The translations under genes were made by a program, and so were the position numbers. A stretch of 64,000 nucleotides of DNA from QHXM01 sp032160705 (lineage in GTDB: Bacteria; Acidobacteriota; Blastocatellia; Pyrinomonadales; Pyrinomonadaceae), in the NCBI GenBank assembly GCA_032160705.1, contig JAVHVE010000017.1:36928-100927 (forward strand), given 5' to 3'. The number at the start of each line of letters is the position of its first letter. The stretch's first letter is position 1. Shown here in pieces: positions 36,020 to 45,834 of this stretch. Below the pieces are notes generated by a model that did no database searches, had not been told where the DNA came from, and saw only the letters and a list, made by a program, of their open reading frames with translations.

Positions 36020-37282
36020 TCAGACAACGGTTCGCAACTCTTCTTCGACCTGCGCTTTTGTTTGCTCCGGCTGATGCGAACGCACGGCGCGCTGGCAAAC
36101 TTCTGCAAAGCTCGCGGCCACCTTGTCCCAGCCAAACTGCTCTCTCACGATTTTCGCGGCGCGAGCGCCGAGGTCGCGTGCCGCAGTTTCACTTTTCAGC
36201 ACACGCACGCATTCGGCAGCAAAGCTTTCAGGCGTGTCGGCCAGCAATAGATGCTCTCCGTTTTGCACCGGCAAGCCTTCTGCGCCGATTGTGGTCGAGA
36301 CGATAGGCTTTTCCATCGCCATCGCTTCATAAATCTTGAGGCGCGTCCCGCCGCCGATTCTGAGCGGCACGACGTAGGCCGCAGCCCGTTCCATGTAGGG
36401 TCTGACATCCTCGACGCGCCCAGTCACGATAATCGCAGGGTCACGGCGGCTCAACTCCAGCAGGCTCTTGTAAGGATTGCGCCCGACCACCGTCAGCGTC
36501 GCCTCCGGCAGAGCCTTTTTGATGAGGGGCATAATCTGTTCCGTGAAGTAGCGAATCGCGTCTTCGTTCGGCAGCCAGTCCATAGAGCCTGTGAAGACCA
36601 GATTGTGCGGGTCACGCACTTCGTGACCGCGCGGGCGGAAATATTCCGTGTCCACACCCGTCGTCACGTCGGCGACACTGTCAACATGGTAATCCGTGCG
36701 CGTCATCTCACGGTCGTCAGCCGAAACCGTCACCACGTAATCGAAGCGCTGGCAGGCGGCGCGTTCATAAGCTACGGCTTTGCGCCACTGGCCATAAAGA
36801 TAAGCTTTTTTGAGCGGATTCCGCTGCACTTCGTAATGGCGTTTCCAGATCATCGCCTCGACGTTGTGCTGGAACAAGACAGCCGGACAGGAGACGCGCG
36901 ACGGCACGTTGATGCTCGACATCAGAAAATCGCAGACCATCACGTCAAACTTTCCCGTCGCCGTCACTCGCGCAATTTCACGACGCATCGCTGCTGATTT
37001 GTACTTCTGCATAAAGTAGGGAAGCCGGGAGACGAGGTTGTGCGCCAGATCGAAGTAGAAGCCCGGAGTGAACTTTGCGCGCGTCCGGTGCGGGATGGTT
37101 ATCAACTCGTGGCAATACTCTGTGGCGCGCTCGCGTGCGTCCGGTGCAGCCTGTCCATCATCCAGCGTCAGGTACGTCACCTCATGCTCGCGCTTCAATT
37201 CGCGCAGCATGTAATAGGTGCGAATCCTGCCGCCCTTATCCACAGGATGAAGCAATTCGGTTTTGAGCCAGAGTATGCGCAT
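36020..37282 (-). CDS. Exosortase-system glycosyltransferase, GT4 (TIGR03087-like)
   Basis: 420 residues from an ATG at 37282. The N-terminal MRILWLKTELLHPVDKGGRI, with RTYYMLRELKREHEVTYLTL, is typical of the PEP-CTERM-associated sugar transferase Stp1. GT-B elements are VFTGSMDWLPNEDAIRYFTE, LTVVGRNPYKSLLELSRRDP and VPLRIGGGTRLKIYEAMAME (GGGTRLKIxEAMA). It should extend the lipid-linked repeat unit. The exosortase-system link is from sequence resemblance and the local gene set. Confidence 0.9.
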   Translation of the reverse strand: MRILWLKTELLHPVDKGGRIRTYYMLRELKREHEVTYLTLDDGQAAPDARERATEYCHELITIPHRTRAKFTPGFYFDLAHNLVSRLPYFMQKYKSAAMRREIARVTATGKFDVMVCDFLMSSINVPSRVSCPAVLFQHNVEAMIWKRHYEVQRNPLKKAYLYGQWRKAVAYERAACQRFDYVVTVSADDREMTRTDYHVDSVADVTTGVDTEYFRPRGHEVRDPHNLVFTGSMDWLPNEDAIRYFTEQIMPLIKKALPEATLTVVGRNPYKSLLELSRRDPAIIVTGRVEDVRPYMERAAAYVVPLRIGGGTRLKIYEAMAMEKPIVSTTIGAEGLPVQNGEHLLLADTPESFAAECVRVLKSETAARDLGARAAKIVREQFGWDKVAASFAEVCQRAVRSHQPEQTKAQVEEELRTVV

Positions 37283-37328
37283 GAATCAAGTTAGAAGCCA
37301 TCTGATAAATATCCATCAAGCGTTGAGA

Positions 37329-37382
37329 GTTCACACTTCAGTGTGTTTGATCGAAAAACATCAAACTAAAGTTTGAACTCTG
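37329..37382. repeat. AGAGTTCA palindrome (family 5)
   Basis: Arms AGAGTTCACACTTCAGTGTG and its approximate complement AAACTAAAGTTTGAACTCT enclose a short A-rich loop; the arms differ by a few bases and a gap. One copy was seen in the window. Confidence 0.6.
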
Positions 37383-37420
37383 AACATTGTTGAGACCATT
37401 TCTAGTTAATCGTCGGACGA

Positions 37421-37492
37421 TCCACGAAACAACACGAAACGACACTAAAGAAGATTGCCGTGCTTCGTGTTAGTTTCGTGTGATTTCGTGGA
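37421..37492. repeat. Palindromic repeat family 1, copy 5
   Basis: Arms TCCACGAAACAACACGAAAC and its approximate complement, with loop about 12 bases. The outer bases (TCCAC/GTGGA) differ from the AACCAC/GTGGTT copies but still pair. Confidence 0.8.
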
Positions 37493-37538
37493 CAAAAGTT
37501 TTTCGCCTTCCTTATACCGAGCTGACTTGGCTTGCGAT

Positions 37539-39497
37539 TCACGAGATGGCCGCGAGTTCGGTCTGAGACTCCTTCTGTAAGGGCGCGTCCTCGCCATCTA
37601 TGAAGCGCCTCATCCAGATTTCAAAATTGACGAGCGCCCACAATCGCTCGTCATGTTTTTCGCCCGCCTGATGCCCTTCGACCAGGCGATGGATGAACCC
37701 GCTGTCAAAGATGCCGCGCTCACTCGCGCGCGAACTAAGCACGTATTCGTCAATGACGGCGCGGAACGACCCGCGAAACCACGCGCCGACGGGCACGGGA
37801 AATCCCATCTTTGGCCGCTTGAGAATTTCTTCGGGCAGCACATTCTTCATGCTCTGGCGCAGGACGTACTTGGTCGTGCGCCCGCGACGAATTTTCATCC
37901 TCGTTGGCAGGCGCGCGGAAAACTCTACCAGCCTGTGATCCAGAAACGGCACGCGGCTTTCGAGCGATGCGGCCATGCTCATCTGATCCTGCTTCATCAA
38001 CAACTCGTGCAGATATGTCTTCAAATCCGCGTAGAGCATCCGGTCAAGAAGCGAGGTCGCGTCCGCGCTCTCGAAACAAGCGCGGATGATCGTATAAGGG
38101 TCAAGCGAATGTGCCCGCTCCTTCGTCTGCGCCGCGAGCAGGTCTTGCTGCATCGCGCGGGTGAAGACGGCGAAGTTGTCGAAATAGAGATTTTCAATAT
38201 CCGGTGCGCGATAGAGAAAGGTGCGCGACAACTTCTGCCGCGCTTTGGAATGCGAGGGGAAAGCTTCAATGCGCGCGCGCACCATTCGTCGCACAGCCTC
38301 GTTGGTGAATCGCTGATAGCGCCCGCCGAGAGAGAGATTCAGAATGGTCTTGTAGTAACGCTCGTAGCCGCCCAGCAATTCGTCGCTTCCCTCGCCCGTC
38401 AGGACAACTTTGACGTGGCGGGCGGCGAGCCGTGAGACGAAAAAGAGCGCCACGCTCGAAGGATGCGCGAGCGGCTCGTCTTCGTGCCAGACCATCGCGG
38501 GCAGCGCCGCGAAGAAATCTTCGGGGCTGACGACGACCTCGTGATGATCCGTCTTGAACTTTCTCGCCACCAGCCGCGCGTACTCAAGCTCGTTGGCTTC
38601 GCGCTCCGCGAAAGCCACGGAGAAAGTCTTGACCGGCTCAGTCACCATCTGGCTCATCACGGCAGCGATGGCCGACGAATCTATCCCGCCCGAAAGAAAC
38701 ATGCCGAGCGGCACGTCCGCCATCAGGTGCGAGCGCACGGCATCACGGAAAAGCTCTGTCCACTCGGCTACGTAATCCTCGTCGCTTCGGCGATTGCTCT
38801 CCGCAGTCTCGTCGGCAAAACTAATGTCCCAATACTTTTCGATATTAATCTGCCCATCGCGCCAGGTGAGCGTGTGGCCAGGAAGCAGGCGGCGGACGCC
38901 TGAAAAGAGCGTCTCCTCGCCGGACGGGGCGTGATTCGCCAGGTAATCGGGGAGCGCCTGAAAATTCAACTCCGGTCGGACAGCGCGTGCCTCCAAAAGC
39001 GCTTTGATCTCGGAAGCGAAATAAAGCGAGCCATCCTGAGTATGCACGTAGTAGAGCGGCTTAATGCCCAGCCGGTCGCGCGCGATGAAAAGCTCGCGCT
39101 TCCTTTGATCCCAGATAGCAAAAGCGAACATCCCGCGCAAGTTCTCAACGCAACGCGCGCCGTGCTCTTCATAAAGATGCAGAATCGTCTCTGTATCGGA
39201 TCGCGTGCTGTAGCGATGGCCGCGCGCTTCCAGTTCGGAGCGGAAGTCGGCGTGGTTATAAATCTCTCCGTTGAAGGTGATGTGCAGCGTGCCGTCTTCA
39301 TTGGTCATCGGCTGCTGGCCTGCCGCCACGTCAACGATGCTCAGGCGGCGATGGCCTAAGCCCACCGCCCCGTCGATAAACAATCCATCACCGTCCGGCC
39401 CGCGATGCGTAATGATGTCGCGCATACGCTCCAGTATGGGAGCGTCAATGCGGCGCTCCGAGCGGCTCGACAAAGCTATTCCGTTAATTCCACACAT
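37539..39497 (-). CDS. Glutamine-hydrolysing asparagine synthase-like amidotransferase (AsnB type)
   Basis: 652 residues. Cys2 of MCGINGIAL is the glutaminase nucleophile. The N-terminal Ntn domain continues with IITHRGPDGDG and NGEIYNHADFR; the synthase domain has the ATP-PP loop LSGGIDSSAIAA and GEGSDELLGGYERYY. In exosortase clusters such enzymes probably amidate uronic acids of the polymer rather than aspartate; a second copy at 45918 supports this. The preceding gene starts 12 bases away, so it belongs to the same operon. Confidence 0.88.
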   Translation of the reverse strand: MCGINGIALSSRSERRIDAPILERMRDIITHRGPDGDGLFIDGAVGLGHRRLSIVDVAAGQQPMTNEDGTLHITFNGEIYNHADFRSELEARGHRYSTRSDTETILHLYEEHGARCVENLRGMFAFAIWDQRKRELFIARDRLGIKPLYYVHTQDGSLYFASEIKALLEARAVRPELNFQALPDYLANHAPSGEETLFSGVRRLLPGHTLTWRDGQINIEKYWDISFADETAESNRRSDEDYVAEWTELFRDAVRSHLMADVPLGMFLSGGIDSSAIAAVMSQMVTEPVKTFSVAFAEREANELEYARLVARKFKTDHHEVVVSPEDFFAALPAMVWHEDEPLAHPSSVALFFVSRLAARHVKVVLTGEGSDELLGGYERYYKTILNLSLGGRYQRFTNEAVRRMVRARIEAFPSHSKARQKLSRTFLYRAPDIENLYFDNFAVFTRAMQQDLLAAQTKERAHSLDPYTIIRACFESADATSLLDRMLYADLKTYLHELLMKQDQMSMAASLESRVPFLDHRLVEFSARLPTRMKIRRGRTTKYVLRQSMKNVLPEEILKRPKMGFPVPVGAWFRGSFRAVIDEYVLSSRASERGIFDSGFIHRLVEGHQAGEKHDERLWALVNFEIWMRRFIDGEDAPLQKESQTELAAIS

Positions 39498-39509
39498 AAC
39501 TTAAAACTC

Positions 39510-41948
39510 TCAAACCGAGTAAACGCGGCTCCTCGCTTCTTCATCTTCCAAAGGCACACGCGAACTTTCATCCCCGTCCGTCTCTATCAGTAGCTCGTCT
39601 CCCACTCTTCGCGCCACGACGTAATTGGCACGACGCTTTGAATCGAAGATGGCCTGACCATCGAGGTGAAACTGGCGACCTCCGATGAGCAACAACTCTT
39701 CCAACTGCGCTCCGTCGCTTGAAAAGCGCGCCCAGCTCCAATTGAAATCCGAGACGCAGCGTTCGCTCTCCGTCAGGTTGCCGTCACCGATCATCACGAT
39801 GTCGCACGTCTCAGGCGGGCGCACTTCAAACGCGCGCCCGCCTCTCGCGCTTCGCTCCTGCACCAGTGTTTTCGGAGACAGAGACTGTGCACGAGGAATC
39901 ATAAAAGTGATAAACTCTTGCTCGCCTTCCGTCTTCGCCGAGAAAGTAAAGCTTGGCGCAAGCGAGCGTTGGCCGTAAGCAGACGAAACCCATCCCTCTC
40001 CCGCGACCCACTCGCCACCGAAAGCTAAAAGCTCAAGACCGCTTTGCATATCCCAGCCGACGCGCGCCGCTGCTGCCGCTGCCTCGCCTTCCTCATCCAT
40101 GCAAGAAGGATTGGCATTCGTGTCGAAGTGAAAGTGCAGGTCGCAAGCGTGCGCGCCTTCAGAACTCACGCGGTCGCGCATAACCCAGTAGCCGCCTTTC
40201 AGAAACAGAAGGCTTCGCGTGTGGATGGCGGGACTCTTGAGACGCGCGTAGCCGTCGTGTGTGCCCTCGAAATAGTCAAAGCGTGCGTGGCTGAGCCAGT
40301 CGCGCAAAGTTGACTGAGCGACGTGTCGCCAGTGGAACGGGCCTGCGTGCACGGACGACGATTCATTATCAATCGTCAGCGTGTTATGCGCCGCCGACGA
40401 GCGGAAGGAATCGCGCATCTCTGCTGAACCTGTATAGGTGTATGTTCCCGCATCAACGAGCAGGGAGCGTCCACGCGCGGCCAACTCGAAAGAGAGCGAG
40501 TCCGCGTGAGCGTGAGCGCCGTTGAGCGCACCGTGCGGGCCGCAATCAACGAGCAGGTAGTTGGACGTTTTCGTCCACCCGTCGCGCATGATGAAGTAGC
40601 CGCTCTCGGTGAAAGCGCGGGATTCATCTATGGGCGGCGCTGCGTGCAATTCGTCAAAAATCTTCAAACCGTCAGAGCCGAGCAGCCAGAACGTCTCTTC
40701 ACTCGCATCTTCGGCGACGTACTTGTAATCACCGCGCGAAAGGAGCGCCGCGCCGGTCGCCAACGTCGAGCGAAAGTCGTTGAGAGCGCGTTCATCCAGC
40801 ATGACGAGGCGGCCACCATCATCGTCGCCAAACAGTGGCGAGAGGCCGTCGGGTCGCGTGATGTACATCAGGTGATCCAGAAGGGCTGAGAGCTTTTCCG
40901 TGAGTTTGGCCTCGATGGGCTGCCCGTTGATCTGGCTCAAGATGTAAAAGTGCGTGTAAAAGTCTGCCGTGTAGCGATGATAATAGCTGGCCTGTTCAAA
41001 ATAGACGCCGTCCGTTCTGACCTGGAAATTGAGCGCCTGAAGCAGAATGCTTCGCCCACGTTCGCGCCAGCGCGCGGCGCGTCGAAACTCAGGCAACATC
41101 GTGCCGAGGTAATAAAGCCCCAGCGCCTCGCCCGTCAGGTGCGTGTTCGGACTGAAATAGGTTGACAGATATGTCTCAAGATGCGTTGCATGAAGATAGA
41201 GAAATTTCAGTGCGCGCAAGTAAAGCGAAGGCGTGAGATGCGCCGAACCTTTGAAGAAGTGTAAAGCCCAGAGCCAGGAGATGGCGCGAAAAGAGACTTC
41301 CAAACTGCTCGCCCAGTTGATGCCAAGCTTCGGCGGGTTCTCGTTCATCCAGGATTCCAGATGAGCGGCGAAGGTTTCGGCATAGCGTTCATCATTGGTA
41401 TGCCAGTAGGCACGCCCCAGCGTGGCGAAGTATTGATGACGATTCAATTCCCAGGTGATCTTTTTATCGCCCGCCACCTCTGCGTCCAGGTAGTTGATGC
41501 GACTCCAATGCACGAGCGGCGCGCGCCTGTTTGCGACGGGTTCGAGATGCCAGTCCGGGGGATTGCCGAAAGAGAGATCGCGCAAGCCCAGTAAATCAAA
41601 ATCCCCCTCGACGATGCGACGCGCTCGCTCAAGCAAGGCATCCCGGCTGCTCGCTCCAAAGCGGCGGTTTAACTCCGCGCGAGACTTCTCCGGGTCGGCA
41701 AAGGCGGCGAAGAATTCGGGTGAAGTGCGGGTGCGAAAATCATCGAGCAGGGTTTCGGCAGAGATGGCTCGATGTTCAGCGGGCGAAGCTTCAAGCATCC
41801 TGAAAAATTCTGCATCATCCGGCAGACGCGCCCGCGACGACACGCCGTAACGTTCCTCGCAGGCGGCAAGAAACTGCGCGCCGCGCTGGCGCAACTCGCC
41901 GAGGCTGCGTCCCCTGAGCTTTCCCAATTTTTTGAGAACCTCACTCAT
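39510..41948 (-). CDS. Heparinase II/III-alginate-lyase-like protein
   Basis: 812 residues from an ATG at 41948 that overlaps the upstream stop (ATGA). An N-terminal helical (alpha/alpha toroid) part of about 450 residues has INYLDAEVAGDKKITWELNR and YYHRYTADFYTHFYILSQING. A Hepar_II_III domain follows: FELAARGRSLLVDAGTYTYT, with HAHADSL just before it and FRSSAAHNTLTIDNESSSVH after. No signal peptide is evident. It may trim or degrade the uronate-containing polymer inside the cell, or be a lyase exported another way. Catalytic Tyr and His candidates occur, but the substrate is not identified. Confidence 0.82.
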   Translation of the reverse strand: MSEVLKKLGKLRGRSLGELRQRGAQFLAACEERYGVSSRARLPDDAEFFRMLEASPAEHRAISAETLLDDFRTRTSPEFFAAFADPEKSRAELNRRFGASSRDALLERARRIVEGDFDLLGLRDLSFGNPPDWHLEPVANRRAPLVHWSRINYLDAEVAGDKKITWELNRHQYFATLGRAYWHTNDERYAETFAAHLESWMNENPPKLGINWASSLEVSFRAISWLWALHFFKGSAHLTPSLYLRALKFLYLHATHLETYLSTYFSPNTHLTGEALGLYYLGTMLPEFRRAARWRERGRSILLQALNFQVRTDGVYFEQASYYHRYTADFYTHFYILSQINGQPIEAKLTEKLSALLDHLMYITRPDGLSPLFGDDDGGRLVMLDERALNDFRSTLATGAALLSRGDYKYVAEDASEETFWLLGSDGLKIFDELHAAPPIDESRAFTESGYFIMRDGWTKTSNYLLVDCGPHGALNGAHAHADSLSFELAARGRSLLVDAGTYTYTGSAEMRDSFRSSAAHNTLTIDNESSSVHAGPFHWRHVAQSTLRDWLSHARFDYFEGTHDGYARLKSPAIHTRSLLFLKGGYWVMRDRVSSEGAHACDLHFHFDTNANPSCMDEEGEAAAAAARVGWDMQSGLELLAFGGEWVAGEGWVSSAYGQRSLAPSFTFSAKTEGEQEFITFMIPRAQSLSPKTLVQERSARGGRAFEVRPPETCDIVMIGDGNLTESERCVSDFNWSWARFSSDGAQLEELLLIGGRQFHLDGQAIFDSKRRANYVVARRVGDELLIETDGDESSRVPLEDEEARSRVYSV

Positions 41949-43354
41949 CCTGCAAAAGCCTCGCGCAAGACGCGCCCTTTCATCTCGGTTTGAACGGGCA
42001 ATCCGAGCAGGGTCAGCAGCGTCGGCGCAATATCCAGATTATTACATTCAGCAATTTGTCCGCCCTGCTTAATGCCCGCCCCGTACATCATCATGATACC
42101 CTTCTCGTCGTGGCAGCCGGACTTCACCAAGCCTGTGTTGTAGACCAAATCCTCGAAGCGGAATGAGACATCCTTACCCTTGTGCGGAAAGTAGCAGCGC
42201 GACTCGTCCGTTGTCTCGTCGTAGTGACGCAGATTCACAGTGAAGCTGTCATCGAGAGTGTCTATGTAAAACATCGGGCGATCCGGCGCATCAATGTATG
42301 CCGCTTGGAGATGATTAAGAACGACTTCTTTTGACTCCGCAGAATCCGGGTAAACGTTGAATTGCCCGGACATGGTCATCAAGGTCTTGACGCGCTCCGT
42401 TACATCAAGAATCTCCATCAGGCGTTCGAGCGAGCGCGGCTGGCCGATGCGCTTTCCCTTCTTGAGCGGGCTGATGAAAGGTTTCTGTCCCATGCTGGAA
42501 GCGACGACGAGCACCGTGTCATCATCCAGCAACGAGAGCATGTTCTTTAACAACTCATCCGCCGTTTGATAGCCGTACTCAATCACTTTCCCGTAATCAC
42601 GCACTTCTTCGACGGAAGTCGGCTGCGGAAAAATTTCCGGCTGCATAGCTTTCCAGTAGGTGTGCATATAGTGCGCGACGTGGTTGGTATGAAAAGTGGC
42701 AAACTCCGGGCGGTGGCGGCGATAGAGGCGACTGAAGAAATCGAAATTCACGGCGGGCTGCAATGCCACGCGCCGCCAACGCAGCTTCGCATTGCGACGC
42801 TCGCTCGCGAGTTGGCGCACGATGCGGGAGATCGTGCCCGCGCTCATTCCCAGCTTCAACAATTGCGCGCCGAGCCGTGCTTTGAACATCACCCCGTCCT
42901 GATCGGCAGGCAACCGGATAGAGCGTGTGTAGGTGAGATTCAGTTGCTGGATGGGGCTTAAGCCCGCAGGCGTGGTCGCCGGGTCGGGCGCGAAAGTATC
43001 CGGCACATAAAAGCCTTTGACGGGCTGCGGCGGCCACGAACAGAGACTGCCGTAGACGCCGACGCTCAAGCCCTGCTCGTGGCAAATCTCCCAGATGCGA
43101 GGTGCGCGGATGGTTTCGGGCGGCTGCTGTAAAAAGAAGACGTTGTGGTCTGCCTGCGGGCGACCCGTATAAACGGTCGTCCAGGTAATCCAGGGATCCA
43201 TCTGCGGCGGCAAGTCCACGCTCAAAGGAGAAGCCCACACGCCCTCGCGCTTCATGCGCGCGAAAGTCGGGAGCTTGCCCTGCTCGATCAAAGGATCAAT
43301 CAGATTCCAGGTCAGTTCGTTTAGCTCTACCAGTAATACTTTCTTACGTTCCAT
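41945..43354 (-). CDS. Alkaline-phosphatase-superfamily (PDE-like) protein with altered metal site
   Basis: 469 residues. The fold is suggested by VLLVELNELTWNLIDPLIEQ, then DPWITWTTVYTGRPQADHNV and CHDEKGIMMMYGAGIKQGG near the C-terminus. Three usual metal-binding positions look changed: the first Asp of the motif (here ELNEL), and the SDHG-type segment, replaced by VLVVASSMGQKPF. The nucleophile region and the HDEKG His appear kept. It may therefore be a non-catalytic relative or have changed specificity, possibly a phosphoethanolamine- or sulfate-like tailoring enzyme in the cluster. It overlaps the lyase-like gene by four bases. Confidence 0.65.
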   Translation of the reverse strand: MERKKVLLVELNELTWNLIDPLIEQGKLPTFARMKREGVWASPLSVDLPPQMDPWITWTTVYTGRPQADHNVFFLQQPPETIRAPRIWEICHEQGLSVGVYGSLCSWPPQPVKGFYVPDTFAPDPATTPAGLSPIQQLNLTYTRSIRLPADQDGVMFKARLGAQLLKLGMSAGTISRIVRQLASERRNAKLRWRRVALQPAVNFDFFSRLYRRHRPEFATFHTNHVAHYMHTYWKAMQPEIFPQPTSVEEVRDYGKVIEYGYQTADELLKNMLSLLDDDTVLVVASSMGQKPFISPLKKGKRIGQPRSLERLMEILDVTERVKTLMTMSGQFNVYPDSAESKEVVLNHLQAAYIDAPDRPMFYIDTLDDSFTVNLRHYDETTDESRCYFPHKGKDVSFRFEDLVYNTGLVKSGCHDEKGIMMMYGAGIKQGGQIAECNNLDIAPTLLTLLGLPVQTEMKGRVLREAFAG

Positions 43355-43413
43355 GCTCCCCTTATCTCCTGCTAAAACCTGCTTCTAATATTATTAGAAG
43401 CTAAAATCATCTT

Positions 43414-44607
43414 TTATTCCTTCGTCGGCACTCCATTGTAGACAGCAGGCTCGCTCTTCCTCGGTGCTCGTTCCTGTGCTAATTCTTGATAAACCGCGAG
43501 CCACTCGCCGCGTACAGCTTCCCAGGAATACCTGCTGACTTCTTCGCGCGCTTGTTTGGCAATCTTCATCGCCAGATTATTGTCTTCCAATAAGCGAATG
43601 GCGCGCTCTGCCATCGCTTCATAGTCGCCTTTATGAACAATCATGCCTGTCTCGCCGTCCTGGACAATAAAGGGTATGCCGCCCGCATCTGTCGTCACCA
43701 CGGGCAGCCCCGCCGCGAAAGATTCCAGAATCGAAAGGGGCATGTTGTCAATCTCCGACCCATTCAGGTAGATGTCCGCTTCCGTATATAGTGCGGGCAT
43801 ACAGTCTGGCGCGACGAGGCCGGTGAATTCCGTCTGCCGAAGGCCCAGTTCGCGCGCCAGTCTTTCCAGCTCAAGGCGCTGGCTGCCATCGCCGACCACC
43901 TTAAGGCGCGCATCCGGGAAACGTTGCTGCACCAGCGCGAAGGCGCGCAAGACACAGCCGACATTATAATGAGGCTCAAGATTACGGTTTGAGAGAAAAA
44001 CGGGGCGCAGCGGGCGGCGCTCGCGGAAATGGAAATTTTCCGTCTCGATATGATTGAAGATAGCGCGCGTGCGGAGGCCGAAGCGTGCGAAGACCTCCAC
44101 CAGATAATTCGACTGCACGACAATTGTGTCGGCCAGACGAAGCGTCGGAATCGCCGTCCGCCGCCACCGCTTGAGATGGTCTGCGGCCTGACCGCTGTGA
44201 TAATTGAGCACCGCTTTTTTGCCGTAGAGCTTGGCGACCAGAAGCGCGGGCGTCGGCGAAACCACGAAGGACAGGTAAGACGCCGAGTAAATATGAATCA
44301 CATCATATTTGCGGGCGCGCGCCATGAGCGTCAGCCAGTAAAGAAAAGTCGTTCTGATGGAGCGCACGTACTTGATTGATTGCACCCTCTTCAGAAACCC
44401 CGGAAACGGCGGATTGATCGGCAGAAACGAAACCTCCAGCGAAGGCTCGTCACGCAAACGTTCCATGAGCCGCGCAGCCTGCACCGCTTGTCCACCAAGA
44501 ATGTCTAACGAAGGCGCGATAATGAGCACACGCAGCGGCGGCGTCTCGCCCTTTGCGGCGGGAACTTCCATCTTGTTTGGTGTCTGTCTCTCGCTGCCTA
44601 TTTGCAT
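43414..44607 (-). CDS. Glycosyltransferase family 4 enzyme
   Basis: 397 residues from the ATG at 44607 (a GTG immediately upstream is possible). The N-terminal half has LRVLIIAPSLDILGGQAVQ. The C-terminal half has PVFLSNRNLEPHYNVGCVLR, LKVVGDGSQRLELERLAREL and NMPLSILESFAAGLPVVTTD (EX7E-type SILESFAAGLP). It should use a nucleotide sugar and extend the lipid-linked unit. It lies in the same block as the neighbouring GT at 44656, separated by about 48 bases. Confidence 0.9.
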   Translation of the reverse strand: MQIGSERQTPNKMEVPAAKGETPPLRVLIIAPSLDILGGQAVQAARLMERLRDEPSLEVSFLPINPPFPGFLKRVQSIKYVRSIRTTFLYWLTLMARARKYDVIHIYSASYLSFVVSPTPALLVAKLYGKKAVLNYHSGQAADHLKRWRRTAIPTLRLADTIVVQSNYLVEVFARFGLRTRAIFNHIETENFHFRERRPLRPVFLSNRNLEPHYNVGCVLRAFALVQQRFPDARLKVVGDGSQRLELERLARELGLRQTEFTGLVAPDCMPALYTEADIYLNGSEIDNMPLSILESFAAGLPVVTTDAGGIPFIVQDGETGMIVHKGDYEAMAERAIRLLEDNNLAMKIAKQAREEVSRYSWEAVRGEWLAVYQELAQERAPRKSEPAVYNGVPTKE

Positions 44608-44655
44608 CACTCGGTTCGTCTCAAAACATTCTCTGTGATGAAGCGTTCTTTCTCC

Positions 44656-45834
44656 TTAAGTGCTTTCGCGGCGCACGCCCTCAAGTTTTTGTGCGTGCGA
44701 GGTGCGTTCCTTCATCAGCAATTGATCGTAGAGGGAAACTGTGCGCGTAAGCTGCGCCTCGCATGAAAATCTTTGTTCGACAATCGCGCGCCCGCGCTGA
44801 CCCATCCGGCGCGCACGGTTCTCGTCGCGCAGCAGCGCAACGATTCGCGCGGCCATTTGCTCGTCGTCACCCGCCGCGACCAGATAACCTGTCTCGCCTT
44901 CCACTACCGCTTCGCTCGCGCCGCCGACACGCGTGGCAACGACCGGACGGCCAGCCGCCATGTACTCCAGAATCGAATTCGAGAATCCTTCAGCGCGCGA
45001 GCTTAAGACGCACACGTCCGAGATAGCCAAGAGGTCTGCTACACGGTCGCAACGGCCTGTAAAGAAGACATCTCGTTCAAGACCAAGCTCGGCGGCCAGA
45101 GCGCGCATCTTCTCCGTCAACTCGCCTTCTCCGGCCAGCACGAAAGCGGCTTCGGGAACTTCCTCGTGAACGCGCCGCGCTGCGCGCAGGAATGTCGGAT
45201 GATCTTTCACGTCGTGTCGCAAATTGGCGACAATCGTCACAAAACGGCGCGCGCCTTCGCGCGGAAGATTAAAGTGTTGAAGCGCCTCGTCGCGGCTCAA
45301 GCTCGGCTGAACGCGCCCCAAGTCCAGCCCGTTGTAGACGGTCACAATTTTGGAATCGTTCACACCTTCCGCCACAAGCTGACGGCGAACTGCCTCCGAG
45401 TTGGCGACGACCGCGTGAGAGAGGCGATATATTCCGCGCTCGACCTTTTTCTGCGCGCCGGAACGCATCCCTCCGGTCTCGCGGCGCGAGCTGATACGCA
45501 CGGGCACACGCGCCAGCCGAGCGGCCAGGATGCCGAAAACGTTGGTGTAAAAATCATGCGTCTGCACGACATCAATTTTCTGCTCGCGCAAATACGCCGC
45601 GCAGCGACGAAGCTGTGCCAGCATGTTGTGGTCGTAAAAACTCGTCAGAGGATATTCGGGGATTTCATCTAAGCCCAGACGCTCGACCTCTTCGCGCAGC
45701 ACGCCGCTACCGTCCAGACACGCGACGCGCAAACGGTAACGACCGCTCTCGCTCAACAGGCGCGCAAGCTGCACCGCCTGGCGCTCGGAGCCGCCAGTGT
45801 GAAAGCTGTTGATGAATTGAAGTACGGTCTTCAA
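44656..45834 (-). CDS. Glycosyltransferase family 4 enzyme
   Basis: About 392 residues. The start proposed is a TTG at 45834 because GGAG lies six to seven bases before it; a TTG at 45849 has no site. The N-terminus TVLQFINSFHTGGSERQAVQ is a GT4 acceptor loop. The C-terminal half shows IVANLRHDVKDHPTFLRAAR, FVLAGEGELTEKMRALAAEL and SSRAEGFSNSILEYMAAGRP (EGFSNSILE as EX7E). It extends the polymer unit; sugar unknown. It lies 83 bases from the amidotransferase gene upstream. Confidence 0.9.
   Translation of the reverse strand: MKTVLQFINSFHTGGSERQAVQLARLLSESGRYRLRVACLDGSGVLREEVERLGLDEIPEYPLTSFYDHNMLAQLRRCAAYLREQKIDVVQTHDFYTNVFGILAARLARVPVRISSRRETGGMRSGAQKKVERGIYRLSHAVVANSEAVRRQLVAEGVNDSKIVTVYNGLDLGRVQPSLSRDEALQHFNLPREGARRFVTIVANLRHDVKDHPTFLRAARRVHEEVPEAAFVLAGEGELTEKMRALAAELGLERDVFFTGRCDRVADLLAISDVCVLSSRAEGFSNSILEYMAAGRPVVATRVGGASEAVVEGETGYLVAAGDDEQMAARIVALLRDENRARRMGQRGRAIVEQRFSCEAQLTRTVSLYDQLLMKERTSHAQKLEGVRREST

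Noticed and set aside
479..37492. CRISPR array from the recurring palindromes
   Set aside because: Copies are kilobases apart, have no regular spacers, and no cas genes are present.
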